64,000 nt of DNA from a bacterium (GTDB lineage: Bacteria; Patescibacteria; Paceibacteria; Moranbacterales; UBA1568), in the NCBI GenBank assembly GCA_021821305.1, contig JAKACP010000001.1, positions 620,001-684,000 on the forward strand. Reading direction: 5' to 3'. The first letter of the stretch is position 1, and each line of letters starts with the position of its first letter. Made by a program: the position numbers and the translations under genes. Positions 43,819-53,000 of this stretch are shown here, in pieces. The notes under the pieces were generated by a model. It saw nothing but the letters and a program-made list of their open reading frames with translations, ran no database searches and was not told the origin of the DNA.

Positions 43819-46152
43819 TCATTTCGCTTCCTTCCCGCGGACCTTCTCCGCCTCCTCGAGGTGGAGGGAGAGGATCTGGGAGACGCCGTCCTCACCCATG
43901 GTGACACCGTAGAGGAGCGACGCTTCGCGCATGGTCTGGCGGTTATGCGTGATGACGATGAACTGGGTCCGGTCCGAGAGCTCGCGGAGGACCTTGCCGA
44001 AACGCTTGGAGTTGGCCTCGTCGAGCGCGGCCTCGACCTCGTCGAGCACGGCGAACGGCGGCGGGTTGTGCGAGATGATCGCGAAGAGGAGCGCGAGCGA
44101 CGTGAGCGACCGCTCCCCGCCGGAGAGCATGGAGAGGTTCGTGATCTTCTTTCCGGGCGGGCAGGCAGAGATGTCGATACCGGCCGTGACGGTCTCCCCT
44201 TCCGCTTCGACGTCGGCATCGGACTCCTCGGCTCCCTCCTCCGGTTGCTTGATCTTCGGCTTGGTCTTGATGAGTTCCGCCTTGCCGCCGTTGAAGATGA
44301 GGGAAAAATAGTGTTCGAACTTCGCGGCGATCTCGGTGAACGCGCGGGAGAATTCCTTCTCGATGCGCTCGTCCATCTCGGCGATGACCTCCTCGAGCGA
44401 CACCATCGCGCGGCGCAGGTCCGCCGACTCGTTCGTGAGGAACTCGAACCGCTTGCTCGTTTCCTCGTACTCCTCTGCGACCATGGGGTCGATGGCGCCG
44501 ATGCGTTCCGCCTCGCCCTTGAGCCGGGCGATGTCGCGCGTCAAGGTATCGCGGTCGCGGGGATTCCCGTCCCAGGACAGATCGCGCACGTCCATCGAGA
44601 GTTCGTCGCGCACCTCGCTTATGAGATCCTCCTCGCGCACCTCGACGCGCGCCAGACGGATCTTGACCTCGTTCAACGCATCCTTGCGCGCCGACAGCTC
44701 GCGGTCCTTCTCGCGGAGCGCTTTTTCGATATGGAAATACCGTTCCCGGCTCTCGCGGCCCTTCTCACGTTCGGCGCGGGTCGCTTCCTCCTTCGCTCCG
44801 ATATCCGTGAGAAGCGCTTCCATACTCTGCGCGAGCGCGTCCTTTTCCGCACGGTACGCGGCGAGGCGCGCGTCGCTCTCGCGTTTCTCGTCTTCCGGTA
44901 GGGAGATGATCACCTTTTCGGTCACCGTGCCCGCTTCGACTTTGGCATCGAGATCGACGAGCTCCTGATTGATCGCCCGGGCGAACTCGCGGAGATCCTG
45001 TATGTCCTCGAGCTTCTCCACGTTTCCGAGACGCTCCACGAGCGTGTTCTGGTTCGCGCGGACCCGATCGAGCGCATGCCTGATATAGCCGAGGTCGACG
45101 GGTATCGTCCGGATTTCCTCGCGATCCTTCCGTTTTTCCTCCTCGACTTCGATCCGTCCGGAGAGGACCGCCGCATCGCGTTCGAACCCATGGAGCTTTT
45201 CGCGGAGCGCGTTCGCTTCCCGGAGAAGCTCCTCGGCCCGACCTCCCTCCTCGAGCGCGCCGGAAAGGGTGGCGACTTCCTCGCGAAGCGTGTCCGTCTC
45301 CCGCTCGAGCATGCCGGTCTCGCGCGCGAGGCGCTCGCGCTCCTCGGCGAGCCCGCCGCGCTCCGTCTGAAATGTCTGCCAGAGGAACCCGTAGAGTTCG
45401 ATCTGTTTCGAGAGGAGTTTCTCGGATATGTCCTTGCCCTGCGACGCGCGTTCGGCCTGGCGTTTCAATATGCGTAGGTGCGGTTCGATCTCCCGGATAA
45501 GCGTATCTGCCTGGGCGAGGTTTTCCCGCGTCGTCGCGAGCCTGCGGAGCGCGCGTTCCTTCTGGAGCTGGTACTGTTTGACGCCGGCCGCATCCTCGAA
45601 CATCGATCGCCGTTCCGCCGGCGTGGCGGACAAGACGGCATCGCTCATGCCCTGGGTGATGACGGAGTAGCTGTCCTTGCCGATACCCGCCTTGGCGAGG
45701 AGATCGGCGATATCGAGCAGGCGGACTTTCGCCCCGTTGATGAGGAACTCACTCTCCCCGCTCCGATGGAGTTTGCGGGTGATCGAGACCTCCTCGTATT
45801 CGATCGGGATCCGGTGGTCGCGATTTTCGAAAAAAAGCGTCACGGACGCGCTGCCGATCTTGGCCCGCTTGGCCGTCCCGGCGAAGATGACATCCTCGGA
45901 TTTCTTCCCGCGGAGATTCTTGGTCGACTGCTCGCCGATCGCCCAGCGTATGGCGTCGGCCACGTTGGACTTGCCGGAGCCGTTCGGCCCGACGATGGCG
46001 GTGATCCCCCTGCCCGAAACGCTTCGCGTATCGATGCGGGCGGGCTTGGTCGCGACGGACCGATCCTTGGTGTCTCCCGGCGGCGAAAAATCAAGCACCG
46101 TCCGGCTGGCGAACGACTTGAATCCGGAAATTTCTATGCGGCGAAGAAACAT
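43819..46152 (-). CDS. smc: SMC-like chromosome condensation ATPase lacking a hinge
   Basis: A 777-residue protein. The N-terminal head has MFLRRIEISGFKSFA and Walker A GPNGSGKSN. The C-terminal head has the signature LSGGERSLTSLALLFAI and Walker B FAVLDEVEAALDEAN. The two arms are only about 250 residues each. No hinge domain with its Gly-rich dimer surface is present: the centre (about 400-480) reads IPVDLGYIRHALDRV and then VEKLEDIQDLREFA. A 25-residue insertion separates the first strand from Walker A. Typical SMCs have about 1150-1200 residues. The start at 46152 fits the family. Gene order rnc-smc-rpsP recalls the Gram-positive rnc-smc-ftsY-ffh-rpsP cluster. Confidence 0.88.
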   Translation of the reverse strand: MFLRRIEISGFKSFASRTVLDFSPPGDTKDRSVATKPARIDTRSVSGRGITAIVGPNGSGKSNVADAIRWAIGEQSTKNLRGKKSEDVIFAGTAKRAKIGSASVTLFFENRDHRIPIEYEEVSITRKLHRSGESEFLINGAKVRLLDIADLLAKAGIGKDSYSVITQGMSDAVLSATPAERRSMFEDAAGVKQYQLQKERALRRLATTRENLAQADTLIREIEPHLRILKRQAERASQGKDISEKLLSKQIELYGFLWQTFQTERGGLAEERERLARETGMLERETDTLREEVATLSGALEEGGRAEELLREANALREKLHGFERDAAVLSGRIEVEEEKRKDREEIRTIPVDLGYIRHALDRVRANQNTLVERLGNVEKLEDIQDLREFARAINQELVDLDAKVEAGTVTEKVIISLPEDEKRESDARLAAYRAEKDALAQSMEALLTDIGAKEEATRAEREKGRESRERYFHIEKALREKDRELSARKDALNEVKIRLARVEVREEDLISEVRDELSMDVRDLSWDGNPRDRDTLTRDIARLKGEAERIGAIDPMVAEEYEETSKRFEFLTNESADLRRAMVSLEEVIAEMDERIEKEFSRAFTEIAAKFEHYFSLIFNGGKAELIKTKPKIKQPEEGAEESDADVEAEGETVTAGIDISACPPGKKITNLSMLSGGERSLTSLALLFAIISHNPPPFAVLDEVEAALDEANSKRFGKVLRELSDRTQFIVITHNRQTMREASLLYGVTMGEDGVSQILSLHLEEAEKVRGKEAK

Positions 46153-46230
46153 AATTGGGTCAACAGACAAGAAAGGACAATGGGTATGCCCTTTCTTCCG
46201 ATTTTCTCCAGTATATCGGATTCCGGACAA

Positions 46231-46257
46231 AAAGAAAAAGGCTCCGTTCGGAACCTT
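46231..46257 (-). terminator. Probable intrinsic terminator
   Basis: A stem of about 9 bp with one G-U pair (46238-46246 with 46249-46257) is followed on the minus strand by a T-rich run. It would end the small gene at 46296 before smc. Confidence 0.55.
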
Positions 46258-46295
46258 CAGGAACGCCCTGGAAATGACAGCGGTGATGCGGCCGT

Positions 46296-46478
46296 TTATC
46301 GACGTTTCGTGTCGATCCATCCGTCCAATTGACGCATCTGCCGCTCCGTGGCGGCGTCGGCGCGGGACATGATCACGAACACCTCCTCATCCAAAGACTT
46401 CAAATGATCCGGTTCCGTCACCGGAATCCGCGAGACGAGCTCTCTCATCTCCTGCGCCAAATCACGATTTTCCGACAT
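46296..46478 (-). CDS. Small hypothetical protein, 60 residues
   Basis: The ATG at 46478 is preceded by a GAGGGAAGG Shine-Dalgarno at suitable spacing. The protein is helical and charged (MSENRDLAQEMRELVSRIP, then LKSLDEEVFVIMSRADAATER). It sits between rnc and smc on the same strand and is followed by a terminator-like hairpin. No family is recognised. Confidence 0.5.
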   Translation of the reverse strand: MSENRDLAQEMRELVSRIPVTEPDHLKSLDEEVFVIMSRADAATERQMRQLDGWIDTKRR

Positions 46479-46551
46479 GATGCCTTCCCTCTTGAAAAGC
46501 CTACAAAGAACCAGGCGTATATATTACACCACATCCTATCCGGAAGTCAAC

Positions 46552-47244
46552 CTACCAGCCTTTTTTCACGATAGCGGCCTCGGCGGCCGAGCGCTGGGAT
46601 TCCTGTTTCGACAGGCCGGTCCCTTCCGCGACGAGTTCTTCGCCGAGGAACACTCCGGACACGAATTGGCGGTCATGATCCGGCCCCGATTCCTTGAGGA
46701 TGCGGTAGCTCGGCGTGACGCCCATCTTGGCCTGCGCCATTTCCTGGAAGCGGCTCTTCGGATCGGCATAGGAGCCGGATTCGATGACGTTCGGAAGCTC
46801 GGAGAGGATCTTTTCCGCGATGAAGGCCTTGGCGGCATCGTACCCCGAATCGAGGTAGAGGGCGCCGATCACGGACTCCATTGCGTTCGCGAGGAGCCAC
46901 ATGCGGGCGCGACCCATGTCCTTGGCCTCGCCCTTGCTCATGAGGAGATAGTCTCCGAGTCCCATGCGACCCGCGATAGCGGAGAGCATCTCGCCGTTGA
47001 CGAGCGCCGCCCGGAAACTCGTCAGTTCCCCTTCCGGATTCGGGAAGTGGGCATAGAGATACTCCGTCACGACGAGCTCCAAGACCGCGTCCCCGAGAAA
47101 CTCGAGCCGCTCGTTGTGCGCCAGCTTGTAGTCCCGATGCTCGTTGAGATAGGAGCGATGGGTGATAGCTTCTTGAAAAAGTTCGCGATTCCTCACCGGA
47201 ATGCCAAGCTTTTTCGAAAAGCCCTCCGCGTCGAATATGTCCAT
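46552..47244 (-). CDS. rnc: Ribonuclease III
   Basis: A 230-residue dsRNA endonuclease that processes rRNA precursors. The catalytic signature NERLEFLGDAVLEL is intact, with the second acidic site in ANAMESVIGALYLDSGYD. The dsRNA-binding domain (about 155-229) includes PKSRFQEMAQ, PSYRILKESGPDH and the final KQESQRSAAEAAI. It is 19 bp after nusB and is of normal length. Confidence 0.97.
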   Translation of the reverse strand: MDIFDAEGFSKKLGIPVRNRELFQEAITHRSYLNEHRDYKLAHNERLEFLGDAVLELVVTEYLYAHFPNPEGELTSFRAALVNGEMLSAIAGRMGLGDYLLMSKGEAKDMGRARMWLLANAMESVIGALYLDSGYDAAKAFIAEKILSELPNVIESGSYADPKSRFQEMAQAKMGVTPSYRILKESGPDHDRQFVSGVFLGEELVAEGTGLSKQESQRSAAEAAIVKKGW

Positions 47245-47263
47245 ATCGAAAATATTTACATTC

Positions 47264-47827
47264 CTATTCCGTCGATTCGGGTTTTGTCTTTTTCACCTCT
47301 TTCTTGGCCTTCTTTTTCTCGGCCGGTTCGGCGTCTGCGGTCTCCTGCTCTTTTCTGATCTCCTCGATACGGGCCCTGCGCTTTTCCGACGAATCGTCCT
47401 TCATCGGCTCGCCCATCTCGCGATATATCGTCCCGAGCACGCCGTTGACGAACTTCGGGGAGCTGTCGGATCCGAACGACTTCGCGAGCTCGATCGCCTC
47501 GTTGATCGCCACCTTGGGCGGCACCTCGTCGTAGTCCCCGAACAGGAGTTCGAAGATTCCGAGCCGCAGTATCGAGCGGTCGACGGACGCGATCTGGTCG
47601 AGCGGCCACTCGGGCGCGCACTTCTCGATCAGCTTGTCGATGGTGGCGCGTTCCTTGGCCGTTCCCTCCACGAGGCGGAGCGCAAAATGTTCGCCCTCGA
47701 GTCCGGGAGCGAATTCGACGAGATTCCGCTTGACGGTGTCCATCTCGGTACCCGGCTTGCATCCGGAAAAGTCCCACTCATAAAGCGCCTGCATCGCGAC
47801 GGATCGCTGGAGGTGACGATTGGCCAT
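47264..47827 (-). CDS. nusB: Transcription antitermination factor NusB with charged C-terminal extension
   Basis: A 187-residue protein. Residues 1-140 form NusB (RHLQRSVAMQALYEWDF, the second half with DQIASVDRSILRLGIFELLFGD, PPKVAINEAIELAKSFGSDSS and FVNGVLG). A tail of about 45 residues is rich in Lys and Glu (EPAEKKKAKKEVKKTKPEST). NusB works with NusE and box A on rRNA. The ATG at 47827 is preferred over an upstream start. It lies between rpmF and rnc. Confidence 0.95.
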   Translation of the reverse strand: MANRHLQRSVAMQALYEWDFSGCKPGTEMDTVKRNLVEFAPGLEGEHFALRLVEGTAKERATIDKLIEKCAPEWPLDQIASVDRSILRLGIFELLFGDYDEVPPKVAINEAIELAKSFGSDSSPKFVNGVLGTIYREMGEPMKDDSSEKRRARIEEIRKEQETADAEPAEKKKAKKEVKKTKPESTE

Positions 47828-47878
47828 AGAGGAAAAGAACTTATTTTTTATGTCGTACAACGGAAAAAAGGCTTTTTA

Positions 47879-48088
47879 TCAAGCCTTTTTCTTTCCCTTC
47901 GCGAGCTTCGGAGCGGTCTTCCTGAGAATGGTCCGGCCGCGGTAATCCCCGCACTTCGGGCAGGCGCGATGGGAAATGACGGGGGCGCCGCATTTCTTGC
48001 ACTCCTGGGTCTTGGTCGGCTTCATCTCGAGTTCGCGGCGGGCGCGATCACGGCGTTCGGTCGTATGTCTCTGCTTCGGCAATGCCAT
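47879..48088 (-). CDS. rpmF: Ribosomal protein L32
   Basis: A 69-residue zinc-ribbon protein. The N-terminus MALPKQRHTTERRDRARR is typical (family usual opening MAVPKxxxS). CKKCG and CPKCGDYRGR give the four Zn ligands, so it is the C+ form. It heads the minus-strand rpmF-nusB-rnc set. Confidence 0.95.
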   Translation of the reverse strand: MALPKQRHTTERRDRARRELEMKPTKTQECKKCGAPVISHRACPKCGDYRGRTILRKTAPKLAKGKKKA

Positions 48089-48216
48089 AACGGTGCTATA
48101 AATCGGTTACAAGAGCGCGCATCAGCGCTTTCAGGGAGAAGAATACCATCGCCGCTCCGTTTTGGCAAGAGTGGGCGCGGCTTGCGTTGAAATCGGAAAC
48201 GCGGAACAATGGAAAC

Positions 48217-48756
48217 ATGTCACACCCCACCGCAATACGAGCCTTTTCCGACGACATCATATTCGGCGATGCCGAGTTCACTTCGCTCGATCCCGTGGAG
48301 GGCGAGATCCTCTCGCTCGCGCTCGTGAAACCCTCGGGCGAGGAATTTTCCGTCGAACTCGAGACTCCAGAAAACACGCCTGTCGATCCATGGGTCCGGG
48401 AACACGTCTTCCCTCATCTGTCCGGAGAAAAAGTCTCCCGCGAGGAGGCCTGCGAGCGGATCCGCACATTCGTCGGCGATTCGAACCCGTTCCTCGTGAC
48501 CTATGTGAACCAGTTCGACGTCGTCTTCCTCCACAAGCTCTTCGGACTCAACCAGTGGCCGTTCCGCTGGCTCCCGCTCGATTTCGCGTCGATGCTCTTC
48601 TCGGCCGGATACGATCCCGAAAAACTGTTCGATGCCGACAAAGCGCTCTCCCGTTCGCTCGACATCCCCCGCTCCGAGGCGCACCGGGTCCACGAGGCGC
48701 TCAACGACGCCCGCCTCCTCCGGGATGTCTACCGGAAGCTTCTTGGGGGCCGCTAA
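48217..48756 (+). CDS. 3'-5' exonuclease, DEDDh family (DnaQ/RNase T-like)
   Basis: A 179-residue single-domain protein. The acidic sites are DAEFTSLDP (D-x-E), VNQFDVVFL (D) and HRVHEALNDARLL (H-x4-D), which is the DEDDh order. It may trim RNA 3' ends or proofread DNA, since no DnaQ domain is fused to the DnaE in this window. The ATG at 48217 is favoured (another lies at 48187). It overlaps rnhB tail to tail by 4 bp. Confidence 0.85.
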   Translation: MSHPTAIRAFSDDIIFGDAEFTSLDPVEGEILSLALVKPSGEEFSVELETPENTPVDPWVREHVFPHLSGEKVSREEACERIRTFVGDSNPFLVTYVNQFDVVFLHKLFGLNQWPFRWLPLDFASMLFSAGYDPEKLFDADKALSRSLDIPRSEAHRVHEALNDARLLRDVYRKLLGGR

Positions 48757-49472
48757 CGCTTCTTCCGCGAGAGCAGATTCCGGTTCACGTTCTCCGGAAC
48801 CGAATAGAAGACCGGCTTGAAGCTCATGCGGTGTATCGGACAGGCGCCGTGTTTGCGGAGCGCGTCCATATGCTCCTTGGTGCCGTAGCCCTTGTGTCGG
48901 ACGAATCCGTAGACCGGATACGCCTCATCGTATTCGAGCATCATCCGGTCGCGGGTCACCTTGGCGACGATCGATGCGGCGGCGATGGACCGTACGAGCG
49001 CGTCGCCGTCGATGATCGCCTCCTGCGCCAGCGTCAGATTCGGGATCTTCATATTTCCGTCGACGAGGAGCAGCATGTCCTCCGTAGCGGCCCCCGTCTC
49101 CCGCTCCGCGCTGATCACCCGTTTCAGGTCGGCGACCGCCTCCTTCATGGCGAGAAACGTCGCCTCGAGGATATTCATCCGATCGATCGTCCCGGAATGG
49201 ACGATGCCGGTGCCGACGAGGAAGTGTTCGCGCACGAACCCGTACATCTCGTCCCGCTTCTTTTCCGAAAGTGTCTTGGAATCCCGGATGAACCGGAATT
49301 GCTTCCGGATGTCCTCGGGCACGACGAACCCCGCCTGGTCGCGATAGGCGGCCGCGACGGCGACCACCGGCCCGGCGAGCGGTCCGCGGCCCGCCTCGTC
49401 GATCCCGACGATGACGGTACGGATTCCTCGCTCACGGCAGGCCATTTCTTTTTGAAACGTCGGTTCTTGCAT
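48753..49472 (-). CDS. rnhB: Ribonuclease HII
   Basis: A 239-residue enzyme that nicks RNA in RNA-DNA hybrids, including single ribonucleotides. The signature GIDEAGRGPLAGPV is intact, with LLVDGNMKIP, SIAAASIVAKVTRD, MLEYDEAYPVYGFVRHKGYGT and HRMSFKPV. The start at 49472 (MQEPTFQKE) was chosen since the open frame further upstream runs antisense to the zinc-ribbon gene. The window also encodes RNase HI. Confidence 0.96.
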   Translation of the reverse strand: MQEPTFQKEMACRERGIRTVIVGIDEAGRGPLAGPVVAVAAAYRDQAGFVVPEDIRKQFRFIRDSKTLSEKKRDEMYGFVREHFLVGTGIVHSGTIDRMNILEATFLAMKEAVADLKRVISAERETGAATEDMLLLVDGNMKIPNLTLAQEAIIDGDALVRSIAAASIVAKVTRDRMMLEYDEAYPVYGFVRHKGYGTKEHMDALRKHGACPIHRMSFKPVFYSVPENVNRNLLSRKKR

Positions 49473-49525
49473 AGGTTTCCTTTTCAGTATAGACTGCGAC
49501 GTTCTTTTCAAACAAGGAGGGAGAA

Positions 49526-49759
49526 ATGAGAAAGTCTCATGGAAGATGGTCGAGCGCTCGCTCCGACGCGAGATATTGGCTCTGCCGCTGCGATACCTGC
49601 ACGGTGGTCTACGGACTGCTGAGATCCGGATCGAGGCGCCTCCGGGAAGACATCGGCAAGGCGAAGTGCCCAGCATGCGGCACGCTCCTGGTCAGGACCC
49701 AGCGCATCAAAGGCGCGCCGGTATGCTTCATCACCCGAAAGGACGCGAGGCTCGCCTGA
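49526..49759 (+). CDS. Small zinc-ribbon protein, 77 residues
   Basis: AAGGAGGG precedes the ATG at 49526. Four cysteines in two pairs (CRCDTC and CPAC) are 25 residues apart, fitting a zinc ribbon. The protein is basic (RRLREDIGKAK, RTQRIKG), so nucleic-acid binding is plausible. It has its own strong terminator. No named family recognised. Confidence 0.7.
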   Translation: MRKSHGRWSSARSDARYWLCRCDTCTVVYGLLRSGSRRLREDIGKAKCPACGTLLVRTQRIKGAPVCFITRKDARLA

Positions 49760-49771
49760 AACAAGACCCAT

Positions 49772-49808
49772 CCCGCCACCTGAATCATCAGGGGCGGGCT
49801 TTTTCTTT
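49772..49808 (+). terminator. Intrinsic terminator
   Basis: A stem of about 10-12 bp (49772-49783 with 49788-49798) with loop ATCA is followed by a T-rich run. It ends the zinc-ribbon gene. Confidence 0.85.
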
Positions 49809-49828
49809 TCCCAAGATGGCGGTATACT

Positions 49829-49962
49829 GGAGCCGTATCAAATATCCTTCCCCGCAGAACCCGAGGCGCGAGCCGGGATATGGGGGAAGAGACAATCCTA
49901 TGACCCATTCCTTTCGAAAAAATCGAACGCCTTCTTGCCCATAAGCTCGGCGTTTTTTATTT
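49829..49962 (+). ncRNA. Candidate small RNA with its own terminator
   Basis: No open frame explains this stretch. A TATACT -10-like box (49823-49828) is followed by nested hairpins: CTTCCCC (49850) with GGGGAAG (49887), enclosing CCCG/CGGG. It ends with AACGCC (49926-49931) pairing GGCGTT (49949-49954) and six T. No known RNA class was recognised by eye (not tmRNA, RNase P or SRP RNA). The -35 region is poor. Confidence 0.4.
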
Positions 49963-49993
49963 TGTAGCATGGAACAAGCAGCAGACGGCATCG

Positions 49994-50032
49994 GTTCTCT
50001 TCCCCTGCTCCCTGCTCCCCGCTCCTTACTCC
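49994..50032. repeat. C/T-rich simple repeat before dnaE
   Basis: Degenerate CTCCCTG/CTCCCCG units precede the dnaE ATG directly, leaving no Shine-Dalgarno. It is of the same simple-repeat class as other intergenic blocks in this window. Confidence 0.5.
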
Positions 50033-50033
50033 C

Positions 50034-53000
50034 ATGGCATTCGCCCACCTCCACGTCCACTCCCACTATTCCCTCCTCAATGCGCTCCCCAAGATCGATG
50101 ACCTCGTCGCTGAGGCGCAGAAGTACGGGATGGAGGCGCTCGCGCTCACCGACACGTCCAACCTCTACGGCGCGGTCGAATTCTACATCAAGGCGAAGTA
50201 TGCCGGTATCAAACCGATCATCGGCGCCGAGCTCTACGTGGTCAAGGATCATACGAGCAAGACCCCGTCCATGGACGACCGTCCGCGGCACACCATCGTG
50301 CTGCTCGCGAAGAACGGGACCGGGTACAAGAACCTGCTCAAGCTCGTCTCGCACGCCCAGCTCGACGGATTCTACTACAAGCCCCGTATCGACAAGGGTC
50401 TTCTCCGGAAATACGGCGAGGGGTTGATCGCGCTCTCGGGCAACATGACCGGCGAGATACCGGCGCACCTCATCTACGACAACGTCATCCAGGCCAAGGC
50501 CTCCGCGATCGAGTATCAGGAGATCTTCGGCGAGGGCAACTTCTACCTCGAGCTCGGCGCCAACGTCGACTACGAGAATCAGGCCAACGTGAACGAGGGA
50601 CTCTATCAGATCCACTCGGAAACCGGCATCCCGCTCGTCGCCGGCGCCGACGTCTTCTACCTGCGTCCCGAGGACCGCGATACGCACGATATCCTTCTCT
50701 GCATCCAGAACAACCGGACGGTACAGGACGAGAGCCGGCCCAAGCTCACGCATCTCGATCTCTCGTTCCGGTCGCCGGAAGAGATGGAGCGCATCTTCAA
50801 GGATTTCCCGGACGCGATCGAAAACACCGCGAAGATCGCCGCGGCCTGCGACGTGGAGATCCACCTCGGCGAGACCCAGCTCCCCCACTTCGACGTGCCG
50901 GACGGCCTGTCCCCGGAGGCCTATCTCCGCACCCTCTGCGAGGAAGGCTTCGTCAGGCGCTACGGCGACGCGCCGATCTCCGACGAACAGCGCGAGCGCC
51001 TCGAATACGAGCTCGACATCATCGGCAAGACCGGATTCGCCTCCTACTTCCTCATCGTCCAGGACTTCGTCAACTGGGCGAAACGCGACGGCATCGTCGT
51101 CGGCCCGGGACGCGGCAGCGCCGCGGGATCGTTCGTCGCCTACCTCACCGGTATCACCGACCTCGACCCGATCAAGTACGACCTCCTCTTCGAACGCTTC
51201 CTGAATCCGGAGCGCATCTCGATGCCTGACGTCGATATGGACTTCGCCGACGACCGCCGCGACGACGTGCTCGACTACGTGCGGCAGAAATACGGTGCGG
51301 ATCACGTGGCGCAGATCATCACGTTCGGGACGATGGCCGCCAAGGCGGCGATCCGCGACACCGGCCGCGCGCTCGGATTCCCCTACGCGTTCTGCGACCA
51401 GATCTCCAAGATGATCCCGATGTTCACCTCGCTCGAAAAGGCGGTCGAGGAAGTGCCCGACCTCCGGAAGCTCTACGAGGAGAACCCGGACGCCAAGCGC
51501 GTCATCGACACCGCGAAGAAACTCGAGGGCAACGCCCGCCACGCGTCGGTGCACGCCTGCGGCGTCGTCGTGACCAAGGACCCGGTCGTCGAGTATTCCC
51601 CGCTCCAGCACGTCTCGGGCCACGGCGAGGGCATGGTGACCCAGTACGCCTCGTCGACCAAGATGAGCGTCGTCGAGAAGATCGGCCTCCTCAAGATGGA
51701 CTTCCTCGGCCTGAAAAACCTCACCATCATCCAGAACACCGTCCGGATCATCCGCGCGCTCGGGAAGTTCCCGGACCTGGCTGAACGGCTCGGCATCGAT
51801 CCCGAATCGGCCTCGGCCTCCGACGTCATGGACCATATCCCGCTCGACGACGAGATGACCTACCGGCTCCTCCAGGAAGCCAAGACGACCGGCGTGTTCC
51901 AGCTCGAATCCGCGGGCATGAAACGGTATCTGAAACAGCTCCAGCCGACCGTCTTCGAGGATATCATCGCCATGGTCGCCCTCTATCGCCCGGGTCCCAT
52001 GGAATACATCCCGGACTTCATCGACGGCAAGCACGGCCGCAAGGAGGTGAAGTACCTCCATCCGAAACTCGAACCGATCCTCAAGACCACCTACGGCGTG
52101 GCCGTGTACCAAGAACAGCTCATGCAGATCGGTCGCGATCTCGCCGGATTCTCGCTCGGCGAGGCGGACGTGCTCCGCAAGGCGGTCGGCAAGAAGATCA
52201 AGGAACTCGTCGCCGAACAGCGCGAGAAATTCATTTCCCGCTCGGTCGAGAACGGCGTCCCGAAAAAGGTCGCCGAAAAGGTCTTCTCGTTCATCGAACC
52301 GTTCGCCGGCTACGGATTCAACCGCTCCCATGCCGCCTGCTACGCGCTCATCGGCTATCAGACCGCCTACCTCAAGGCGCACTACCCGGCGGAATTCATG
52401 GCAGCACTCCTCACGAGCGACCAGAGCGATACCGACCGCGTCGCCATCGAGATCGCCGAGAGCAAGCAGATGGGCGTCGAGACGCTCCCGCCTTCGGTCA
52501 ACGAGAGTTTCGAGGCGTTCGCCGTGATCCCGGAAAAAGGCGGGGCCGATCGGATCCGTTTCGGTTTGAACGCGATCAAGAACGTCGGCCGTCCCGTCGC
52601 CGAGGAAATCGTCCGCCAGCGATCGGTAGGCGGGAAGTATACCGATCTCGAAAATTTTCTCGAACGTATCCAGGGCAAGGATCTCAACAAGAAATCCCTC
52701 GAGGCGCTCGCCAAGGTCGGCGCGCTCGATGAGTTCGGCGAACGCAACAGACTGCTCGAAAACATCGACGCGATACTCCTCCATTCGAAGAACATCGGCA
52801 AGATCCGCGACACCCACCAGGACAGCCTCTTCGGAGGGCTCACGCTCGAGGCGCCGAAGGTCCGCATGAAGGATGCCCGGGAATCGACGAAGAAGGAGCG
52901 GCTTTCGTGGGAAAAGGAACTGCTCGGCCTCTACGTCTCCGACCACCCGCTTACCGAGTACGTAGGCTACCTGGCCGAAGCGGCCACATCGGTGAAGGAG

